Shown here: in pieces, positions 1-4,757 of the stretch | How the letters are laid out: every line of letters begins with the position of its first letter | Numbering within the stretch: position 1 is the first letter of the stretch | Source of the DNA: CAZFQD01 sp964520885 | GTDB lineage: Bacteria > Bacillota > Clostridia > Oscillospirales > SIG519 | DNA length: 11,130 nt | Direction: 5' to 3' | Assembly: GCA_964520885.1 (NCBI GenBank) | Contig: CAZFQD010000073.1 | Span: forward strand, 1-11,130 | Notes under the pieces: model-generated | Databases searched by the model: none | The model's input: the letters and a program-made list of their open reading frames with translations, nothing else | What the model was told of the DNA's origin: nothing | Translations under genes and position numbers: made by a program

Positions 1-31
1 AGGACTTAAATGATGGTCTTTTTTTCTTCAT
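1..31 (-). CDS. Start of a gene running off the left edge, function unknown
   Basis: On the minus strand an ATG at 31-29 opens a frame reading MKKKRPSFKS before the window ends, so only ten codons are visible. A purine-rich ribosome binding site (GAGGGGAG, complement of 38-45) sits six bases before the ATG, and a good promoter lies further upstream at 79-107. The lysine/arginine-rich start is compatible with a membrane protein or a nucleic-acid-binding protein, but that is a guess. The gene is divergent from spoIIE. The family cannot be recognised from ten residues. Confidence 0.55.
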   Translation of the reverse strand, partial: MKKKRPSFKS

Positions 32-78
32 ATTAAACTCCCCTCAAACCCTTGATATTGCTAACTTATTATGTGTAT

Positions 79-107
79 ATTATATCATATTTTAATCAAA
101 ATTGCAA
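79..107 (-). promoter_or_regulatory. Sigma-A-type promoter of the left-edge gene
   Basis: Reading the minus strand, TTGCAA (107-102) is followed after 17 bases by a perfect TATAAT (84-79). Transcription would start near 72, giving a leader of about 40 bases before the ATG at 31. The match and the spacing are both good; the assignment is inferred from the sequence only. Confidence 0.55.
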
Positions 108-108
108 C

Positions 109-149
109 AAAAAACCGCCTAAAATTTAAGATTTTAAACGGCTTTTTTT
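109..149. terminator. Bidirectional terminator-like hairpin
   Basis: The hairpin has outer CCG/CGG pairs (115-117 with 139-141), a small internal loop, a TAAAAT/ATTTTA inner stem (120-125 with 131-136) and a five-base loop. It is followed by seven T on the plus strand (143-149) and preceded by six A (109-114), so it could terminate in either direction. No gene ends next to it: it lies between two divergent genes, so what it terminates is unclear. Confidence 0.5.
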
Positions 150-159
150 CTGTTTGTTA

Positions 160-186
160 GGGGACTTTTGTTACAGCCCCTTTTTT
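160..186 (+). terminator. Second terminator-like hairpin before the spoIIE promoter
   Basis: GGGG (160-163) pairs with CCCC (177-180), with an extra CT/AG pair next to a bulged A, and six T follow at once (181-186). It resembles a weak intrinsic terminator on the plus strand and lies only eight bases before the first 0A-like box. With the hairpin at 109-149 it may shield the spoIIE promoter from read-through. The stem is short, so confidence is limited. Confidence 0.35.
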
Positions 187-193
187 GTGTTGT

Positions 194-245
194 TTTGTCC
201 AAATATGCCGAAATATTTTTTTTACGACAATGAATAAATGACAAT
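194..245. promoter_or_regulatory. Cluster of Spo0A-box-like sites
   Basis: Compared by eye with the 0A box TTTGTCRAA (older core TGNCGAA): TTTGTCCAA at 194-202 matches 8/9; TATGCCGAA at 204-212 matches 7/9 and contains an exact TGNCGAA core; the complement of 223-231 (ATTGTCGTA) matches 7/9; the complement of 237-245 (ATTGTCATT) matches 6/9 and overlaps the -35-like element. The first two boxes are exactly 10 bp apart in the same orientation, one helical turn, as expected for a bound Spo0A dimer. The position just before the promoter of spoIIE, a known Spo0A target, supports the assignment. Confidence 0.55.
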
Positions 246-270
246 ATTTTCCATTGTTAATAAGTATAAT
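238..270 (+). promoter_or_regulatory. spoIIE promoter with 21-bp spacer
   Basis: ATGACA (238-243, 5/6 match to TTGACA) and a perfect TATAAT (265-270) are separated by 21 bp instead of 17. The B. subtilis spoIIE and spoIIG promoters have the same oddity (21-22 bp) and need phosphorylated Spo0A to let sigma-A RNA polymerase use them. Transcription would start near 277, leaving an unusually long leader of about 247 bases before spoIIE. Confidence 0.6.
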
Positions 271-320
271 ATAAGAAAGGCGAACCCTACACATTATTTT
301 TCTATTGTTTTTATCTAACT

Positions 321-362
321 ACTATTAACTATTAACTATTAACTATTGACTAATCACTAATG
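321..362 (+). repeat. Heptanucleotide tandem array, left of spoIIE
   Basis: Six 7-bp units lie in one register: ACTATTA three times, then ACTATTG, ACTAATC and ACTAATG. The array abuts the palindromic repeat at 363-390 directly and lies inside the predicted spoIIE leader. Confidence 0.75.
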
Positions 363-390
363 GGGATTGCTTCGTTTCTCTCGCAATGAC
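363..390 (-). repeat. ATTGC...GCAAT palindromic repeat, copy A
   Basis: This element starts GGGATTGC, continues TTCGTTTCTCTC and ends GCAATGAC. On the minus strand it reads GTCATTGC...GAAGCAATCCC and matches the copies at 2870-2940 and 3026-3055. The ATTGC/GCAAT arms can form a short hairpin. Confidence 0.7.
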
Positions 391-410
391 AACGGAGACA
401 ATAATAATTA

Positions 411-422
411 GTCGCTTGCGAC
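411..422. repeat. Perfect GTCGC-TT-GCGAC inverted repeat
   Basis: Five-base GC-rich arms around a two-base centre stand out in AT-rich DNA. The site is inside the predicted spoIIE leader. No T-run follows, so it is not a terminator. Confidence 0.5.
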
Positions 423-429
423 AACATAT

Positions 430-450
430 ACTCCTTACTCCTAATTTCTC
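430..450 (+). repeat. Short heptamer array in the spoIIE leader
   Basis: Three 7-bp units in register: ACTCCTT, ACTCCTA, ATTTCTC. The string CTAATTTCTCATT (441-453) is, on the other strand, close to the AATGAGA/AATTAGA units right of spoIIE (2945-2972), so related arrays lie in inverted orientation on the two sides of the gene. Confidence 0.5.
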
Positions 451-474
451 ATTCAATTTTATTGATATTCGCTC

Positions 475-498
475 GGGCGACCAAAGGTCAGCCCCTAC
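475..498 (-). repeat. REP-like hairpin with GTAG foot, copy 1
   Basis: GGGCGACC (475-482) pairs with GGTC-A-GCCC (486-494) around an AAA loop with a single bulged A, an eight-pair GC-rich stem. On the minus strand the hairpin is preceded by GTAG (498-495). A GTAG foot 5' of an imperfect palindrome is the hallmark of REP elements served by RAYT transposases. Here the element ends 25 bases before the spoIIE start codon and just before its ribosome binding site. Confidence 0.55.
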
Positions 499-523
499 TT
501 CTAAAAGAAAGGAATTTTAAACT

Positions 524-2848
524 ATGTCAAGAACAAAACAAGAATTTTTTACTATGGTTCGTGAAAATGTTGGAGGGCAGACCTACGAAAAAGTAATTAT
601 AGCCCTTCGCTCTTTTATTTTAGGTTTTTTATTAGCAAGAGCAGGAATATTTGGCGGCTCTTCTCCTTTTGGCGTTGCATATTTGGCGGCAATTGATTTT
701 AAAAGTTTTAACGGTTTTTTTGCTTTAAGCGGAGTTATAGCAGGCTACTTAATAGATGGAGTTTTAAGCATTAGATATATTTTAGTATCCATAGCATTTT
801 ATAGTTTGAAAATGATTTTAATTAAAAAAGAGTATCCAACTAATTTGACATTTAATGCTTTTGGTTGTGCATCGATGCTAATTATATCAGGATTAATAGA
901 GGCTACACAATTTAACTTAATATTTTATGATATGCTTATAATTGTTGCTACTGCAATAATTAGTGCAACCTTTGTGTATTTCTTTGCAAAAGCCATACCT
1001 TTTTTTACAAATCCATCTGCAAGAAGTGGCGGGCTTTCCGAAAGAGAACTAATTAGCATTGTTATTTCAATGTCAGTTTTATTTCTTTCGCTAAATGCAA
1101 TAAATATAGGTGGGGTTTCAATAGGAAGAACAGCGGGGATATTTATTGTATTAACTGCATCTTTATACGGTGGAATGGCTCATGGTAGTATGGCTGGAGT
1201 TATTGTTGGACTTATTATGAGTTTTGGCACAGGGGCGAGCACTCACATTATTGGCACTTATGCCTTTGGTGGCTTGTTGGCAGGAGTTGTTAGTGATATG
1301 GGTAAATTAGGAGTATCGGTAGCTTTTGTGCTTGCTAATGCAGTGCTAACAATGTATTTTAACGGCTCATCTGAAATATTAATTAGTCTTTATGAAATTA
1401 TGTTAAGTTCAATTATATTTTTAATTGTGCCGGAAAAATTCCTTAAAAAAACTGCAAGTTATATACTTTTATATAAATTAGACCAAAAAGCACAACCGGA
1501 AAAATTCAAAGCTTTGTTTATAAATAGATTAAAATCAGCCGCAAATTCCTTTTCCTCACTTTCAGAAACTATTAAAGCAGTGGGAACTTTAAAAAGAAGT
1601 GTTTCTAAAATTGATGTAACTCCAATTATTGGCAAGGTGGCTGATACCATATGCAAAAAATGTCGCTCCAGTATGTTCTGTTGGGGTGCTTCATATAACG
1701 ACACTATGAATGTTTTAAATGATATGTCAACTGTCTTTTCTAAAAATGGAAAAATTGAAATTAAAGATTTCCCCTCGTATTTTGCCGTGCGGTGCGAAAA
1801 AAAAGAAGCAATTGCTTCAGAACTTAATTTAAGGTTTTCTGAATATTGGGCTAAAGAGCGAGAGGATATAAAAACAGAAGAAAACCGAGTAATTTTAGCC
1901 GAGCAATATTCAGGTGTTTCACAAATAATTGATAATATGGCAAACGACTTAAACAAAGCAGTCCGATTTGATAATATTGCAGAAGAAAGGATTGCAAATT
2001 ACCTTATAAGACAAAACATTAGAAAGCCAAATGTGTCCTGTTATACAGATGCTGACGGACTTTTAACAGTAGAAGCAAGTGCTGTAATACCTGTTGAAAT
2101 TTCTGATTTGAGTAAATTTACAAATGATATTTCTACTTTAGTTGGAACTGTCGTTGATGTAAATTATATGAACGAAGAGGGTGGAATTTGGCAAACAAAG
2201 TTTACAGAAAGAGAGGAATATACTATTTCTTGTGCAAGAGCTTCTTGTGGGAAAGATGGGAAAACTGTATGTGGAGATACATCTTCAGCATTTCGTGCTG
2301 AGGGCGGAAAATATATTATGACCATTAGTGATGGAATGGGAAGCGGAAAAGAAGCAGAGCGGGATAGTATGCTAACAGTTTCATTTTTGGAAAAATTATT
2401 AAAAGCAGGCTTTGACAAAGAAAGTGCTTTAAAACTTGTAAATTCCGCTCTCATTTTAAAATCCCCTGACGAGAGTTTTGCAACAGTTGATATTACTGTT
2501 ATAAATTTAGTAACAGGCAAAGCAGAGTTTATAAAAGCAGGAGCGGCACCTACCTATGTAAAAAGAGGCAATTCAGTTTATGAGTTAGGCTGTAGTTCAT
2601 TACCGGCAGGAATAGTAGTTGATGCACGATTTGAAAAATCAAAATGCAAGTTAAAGGAAAACGATATGATTATTATGGCTTCAGATGGTGTTACAGCAGT
2701 CGGCTCAAGAATATTATCTAAAATAGCCACTGATTATAAGGGCAATAGCCCCACTGAGTTGGCAGAATTAATATTAAATGAAGCAAACAAAGTATCTTTA
2801 AATTCAGATGATATGACTGTTGCGGTGGGGCTTTTTAGTAGGAAATAG
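524..2848 (+). CDS. spoIIE: Stage II sporulation protein E (SpoIIE), PP2C-type phosphatase
   Basis: SpoIIE is a membrane-bound serine phosphatase that localises to the polar septum during sporulation and dephosphorylates SpoIIAA, freeing sigma-F in the forespore. The 774-residue length is close to the family norm (827 in B. subtilis). Residues about 23-303 hold roughly ten hydrophobic segments, starting with the family-typical ARAGIFGGSSPFGVAYLAA stretch. The central part carries a cysteine cluster (C377, C380, C386 before W387). The C-terminal PP2C domain (about 560-774) has its metal-binding landmarks: GD (584-585), SDGMGSGKEA with D603, ASDGV with D721, and SDDMT with D762/D763. Nothing essential is missing. 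AAAGGA at 508-513 lies ten bases before the ATG, a slightly long but acceptable spacing. The gene is monocistronic here, flanked on both sides by repeats and preceded by a Spo0A-type promoter. Confidence 0.97.
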   Translation: MSRTKQEFFTMVRENVGGQTYEKVIIALRSFILGFLLARAGIFGGSSPFGVAYLAAIDFKSFNGFFALSGVIAGYLIDGVLSIRYILVSIAFYSLKMILIKKEYPTNLTFNAFGCASMLIISGLIEATQFNLIFYDMLIIVATAIISATFVYFFAKAIPFFTNPSARSGGLSERELISIVISMSVLFLSLNAINIGGVSIGRTAGIFIVLTASLYGGMAHGSMAGVIVGLIMSFGTGASTHIIGTYAFGGLLAGVVSDMGKLGVSVAFVLANAVLTMYFNGSSEILISLYEIMLSSIIFLIVPEKFLKKTASYILLYKLDQKAQPEKFKALFINRLKSAANSFSSLSETIKAVGTLKRSVSKIDVTPIIGKVADTICKKCRSSMFCWGASYNDTMNVLNDMSTVFSKNGKIEIKDFPSYFAVRCEKKEAIASELNLRFSEYWAKEREDIKTEENRVILAEQYSGVSQIIDNMANDLNKAVRFDNIAEERIANYLIRQNIRKPNVSCYTDADGLLTVEASAVIPVEISDLSKFTNDISTLVGTVVDVNYMNEEGGIWQTKFTEREEYTISCARASCGKDGKTVCGDTSSAFRAEGGKYIMTISDGMGSGKEAERDSMLTVSFLEKLLKAGFDKESALKLVNSALILKSPDESFATVDITVINLVTGKAEFIKAGAAPTYVKRGNSVYELGCSSLPAGIVVDARFEKSKCKLKENDMIIMASDGVTAVGSRILSKIATDYKGNSPTELAELILNEANKVSLNSDDMTVAVGLFSRK

Positions 2849-2869
2849 AAATTTAATTGACAATTATTT

Positions 2870-2940
2870 GTCATTGCATAACCGACACCGCAGTGTCGTC
2901 CTGAGGCGTATCCCGACGAAGGAGCCCGTGGCAATCTCAT
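2870..2940 (+). repeat. ATTGC...GCAAT palindromic repeat, long copy C
   Basis: It begins GTCATTGC and ends GTGGCAATCTCAT, like the 30-bp copy at 3026-3055, but carries about 40 extra bases. These include a perfect hairpin CGACAC-CGCA-GTGTCG (2883-2898) and the string CCTGAGG (2900-2906). It is strikingly GC-rich for this window, which suggests an acquired or mobile origin. Confidence 0.65.
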
Positions 2941-2944
2941 TGTT

Positions 2945-3021
2945 AATTAGAAATGAGAAATTAGAAATGAGTAATAAGGGGACGAATTAATTAACTACTA
3001 ACTACTATTTTCTAACTACTA
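2945..3021 (+). repeat. Heptanucleotide array, right of spoIIE
   Basis: Eleven 7-bp units fit one register. AATTAGA, AATGAGA, AATTAGA, AATGAGT and AATAAGG come first, then two degenerate units, then ACTACTA at 2994, 3001 and 3015 with TTTTCTA between the last two. The first 28 bases are also a 14-bp direct duplication with 13/14 identity. Period and unit style match the array left of spoIIE. Confidence 0.65.
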
Positions 3022-3025
3022 AATG

Positions 3026-3055
3026 GTCATTGCGAACGAAGTGTGGCAATCTCAT
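3026..3055 (+). repeat. ATTGC...GCAAT palindromic repeat, copy B
   Basis: GTCATTGC, a 13-base middle GAACGAAGTGTGG and CAATCTCAT. It shares both ends with copy C (2870-2940) and is the reverse-orientation partner of copy A (363-390). As at copy A, a heptamer array lies next to it. Confidence 0.7.
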
Positions 3056-3060
3056 TTTTT

Positions 3061-3074
3061 ATTAGGAATTAGGA
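3061..3074 (+). repeat. Heptamer pair ATTAGGA x2
   Basis: Two perfect tandem copies of ATTAGGA follow the palindromic copy B. On the other strand the unit is TCCTAAT, which also occurs in the array left of spoIIE (440-446). Confidence 0.55.
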
Positions 3075-3130
3075 ATTTTCTTGCTTTTTGCATCTTTTGA
3101 TTATAATGTGCAAATTAATAAATAATATTA

Positions 3131-3159
3131 AATAGCGGTGGAAAAATTCCACCGCTATT
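3131..3159 (-). terminator. Terminator of the phosphatase gene, overlapping its stop codon
   Basis: Perfect 13-bp arms (3131-3143 and 3147-3159, core GCGGTGGAA/TTCCACCGC) enclose three A. The minus-strand stop codon of the phosphatase gene (3157-3155) lies inside the stem. On the minus strand the stem is followed by a U-rich but interrupted tail (TTAATATTATTTATT). It is the strongest hairpin in the window. Confidence 0.7.
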
Positions 3160-4201
3160 CTATTAGATTTGTTCTTATGCTTTTGATTTCCTCTTTTGTT
3201 ACTCCAATATGCAATAGATATTTTTCTATTTTGTCTTTTAAACTATCATTTTCATCACCAAAGGTATTAAAATAGTCAACCATTTTGCAAAAGTCCTCAA
3301 ATTTACTTGTCCTGCCACCCCAAATTGAAAATGAAGTTAACTCATAATCAAGGCAAAGGTCATTAAGGTTAACACTTAAAAGTCCATTTAAAAGAAAAGT
3401 TACCGTTCCTGTTCTATCCGCTCCACCTACACAGTGAAATATTAATGGATAATAACTTTTATCTGCAAAAATTCTAAAGACTTCGCGATAAGGCGGTTGA
3501 TACTCTGGTTGGCTAACATTGATATATGGAGCAATTGAAAAATTTAACCATTTAACCTTATTTTCATCTAAAACAGGCATTATTTTTTCTTCAAAACCTC
3601 TTAAATCAATATCAGTTTTAATTTTTAAATCCTCTAAAAGAATTCTTCTTCCTTCCTCAGTGAGATTTACATTGTTATTTAACTCTGAACTTCTAAATAA
3701 AAGCCCTTGCTTAACGGTTTTTCCATCAGTTGTTTTCCAACCTCCAATATCACGAACATTAGTAATATCAGGAACCTTAATCCAGCGAGGAGGAATATTT
3801 GAGGTTTTAAAACTTAAAATTTGAGATTTTGCAACGATTTTATCGTTACTTTTAGCAATTACTTGCCAAAAATACTGTTGATTTAATAGAAAATTATTGC
3901 ATATGATTTTAGTTTCATTTGTTTTCTTAATATAAATTGGCGGTTTTAAGTTATTTGTTTCGGAAATTATAACCTCAAAATCAACATTTATAAATAAAGA
4001 ACCACTAATTTCCCATTCAAAAAAAACATCCTTTGGAAAACTTCTATCTTCATTTGTGGCAACAAGGTTTTGCCACTGAATAGGGGCATATTTTTCAAAA
4101 ATTTCCTCAGGCTCATTTTGCATTGAAAAATAATCAAGATGATATTTATGTTGTATATCAATAATTGAATTGTCATATGGGTTAATTTGAGTTATTTTCA
4201 T
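3155..4201 (-). CDS. PtpB/LipA-like tyrosine phosphatase with N-terminal Fn3-like domain
   Basis: The C-terminal half (about 137-348) is a cysteine-based phosphatase of the bacterial Y_phosphatase3 type: TNVRDIGGW near 149-157, then GLLFRSSEL, then the P-loop HCVGGADRTG with nucleophile C257 and phosphate-binding R263. It should remove phosphate from phosphotyrosine/serine or other phosphoesters. Relatives such as MptpB have CFAGKDR; here the Lys is Ala261. Residues about 57-134 look like an Fn3/Ig-type beta sandwich (FEWEISG, YFWQVIAKS, SFKTS). There is no signal peptide or membrane segment, so it is probably cytoplasmic. The start is firm: AGGAGG (complement of 4206-4211) lies four bases before the ATG. 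It is transcribed alone and ends in a hairpin that overlaps its stop codon. The substrate is unknown. Confidence 0.85.
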   Translation of the reverse strand: MKITQINPYDNSIIDIQHKYHLDYFSMQNEPEEIFEKYAPIQWQNLVATNEDRSFPKDVFFEWEISGSLFINVDFEVIISETNNLKPPIYIKKTNETKIICNNFLLNQQYFWQVIAKSNDKIVAKSQILSFKTSNIPPRWIKVPDITNVRDIGGWKTTDGKTVKQGLLFRSSELNNNVNLTEEGRRILLEDLKIKTDIDLRGFEEKIMPVLDENKVKWLNFSIAPYINVSQPEYQPPYREVFRIFADKSYYPLIFHCVGGADRTGTVTFLLNGLLSVNLNDLCLDYELTSFSIWGGRTSKFEDFCKMVDYFNTFGDENDSLKDKIEKYLLHIGVTKEEIKSIRTNLIE

Positions 4202-4239
4202 TTATCCTCCTATTGAATGTTTTCATTAACATTATTTCT

Positions 4240-4268
4240 ATAATATATTTTTAATTATAATTTGTCAA
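4240..4268 (-). promoter_or_regulatory. Promoter of the phosphatase gene
   Basis: On the minus strand a perfect TTGACA (4268-4263) is followed after 17 bases by TATTAT (4245-4240). This implies a start near 4233 and a leader of about 30 bases. It is the best -35 match in the window. Confidence 0.65.
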
Positions 4269-4296
4269 ATAAAATAATTAATGAAAGCCAAAATAC

Positions 4297-4325
4297 TTGC
4301 TAAATTTAAATTAATGATATATAAT
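4297..4325 (+). promoter_or_regulatory. Promoter of the Smr-domain gene
   Basis: TTGCTA (4297-4302) and a perfect TATAAT (4320-4325) are 17 bp apart, giving a leader of about 31 bases. The two divergent -35 elements of this intergenic region are only 28 bp apart. Confidence 0.6.
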
Positions 4326-4362
4326 TATTTCATAATATTTTTAATGGTGAAATGGAACATTT

Positions 4363-4704
4363 ATGCAAACAAAAGTATCAGAACTAAACCTTGAATATGG
4401 CAATCCCACAGTTGAAAGTGCTTTACAGAAAATGAAAAATGCCTTGACAACTTTTAAAGGTCAAGGCTATAAAGCTATTATTATAATTCACGGATATGGT
4501 TCAAGCGGAGTTGGCGGAGGTATAAAAACTGCGGTTAGAACTTGCCTTAGCACAAGTAGTATGAGTGGAATTGTGCGAATGGTTTTTAATGGGGAGAGTT
4601 GGGGCTATAATAAGAAAACTGCTATTTCTTTTTGTAAGCAATTAGAGGAGCATCAACGAAGAATTTTAGGCAATGAAGGGGTTACTGTTGTAATATTAAA
4701 ATGA
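4363..4704 (+). CDS. Small stand-alone Smr-domain protein
   Basis: This 113-residue protein looks like a single Smr domain, the fold found at the C-terminus of MutS2 and in many small bacterial proteins; Smr domains bind and often nick DNA or RNA. Supporting features are the helix ESALQKMKNALTTF, the strand-loop IIIIHGYGSSGVGGGIK (H-G-x-G followed by Gly residues, the usual nucleic-acid-binding loop, about residues 42-60), and the closing strand GVTVVILK at the C-terminus. The usual N-terminal LDLHG motif is altered to LNLEYG, so the Asp and His of that motif are missing, which may mean binding without cleavage. The ribosome binding site is weak (GGTGAA/TGGAA), but no other start is in frame. 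The gene stands alone between its own promoter and a clear terminator. Confidence 0.75.
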   Translation: MQTKVSELNLEYGNPTVESALQKMKNALTTFKGQGYKAIIIIHGYGSSGVGGGIKTAVRTCLSTSSMSGIVRMVFNGESWGYNKKTAISFCKQLEEHQRRILGNEGVTVVILK

Positions 4705-4712
4705 AATATATT

Positions 4713-4746
4713 AGAAGGATTGCAAAAATGCAACCCTTCTTTTTTC
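4713..4746 (+). terminator. Intrinsic terminator after the Smr gene
   Basis: AGAAGG (4713-4718) and TTGCA (4720-4724) pair with TGCAA (4729-4733) and CCTTCT (4735-4740) around an AAAA loop with one mismatch, followed by a run of T to 4746. On the minus strand the same stem ends the htrA transcript, but its tail there is less U-rich, so it may serve both convergent genes. Confidence 0.85.
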
Positions 4747-4757
4747 TCAAATTTAAT

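Larger units (their letters stand above)
2849..3154. other. Gene-free region downstream of spoIIE, filled with repeats
   Basis: No credible coding frame is present. The stretch consists of a TGACAA/TTGTCA inverted repeat (2858-2873), a long ATTGC...GCAAT element with an internal hairpin (2870-2940), a heptamer array (2945-3021), a short ATTGC...GCAAT element (3026-3055), another heptamer pair (3061-3074) and the downstream terminator at 3131. I see no classical T-tailed terminator directly after spoIIE. Confidence 0.7.

Noticed and set aside
321..362. Possible CRISPR-like or other array from short tandem repeats
   Set aside because: Units are 7 bp and contiguous with no spacers; no cas genes are present.
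2858..2873. TGACAA-TTAT-TTGTCA hairpin as the spoIIE terminator
   Set aside because: The stem is short and AT-rich and is not followed by a T-run; it looks like the edge of the adjacent repeat element.
2734..2940. Minus-strand frame of 68 codons across the spoIIE end and the repeat region
   Set aside because: It overlaps the PP2C end of spoIIE and a repeat element, has no ribosome binding site and no recognisable protein pattern.
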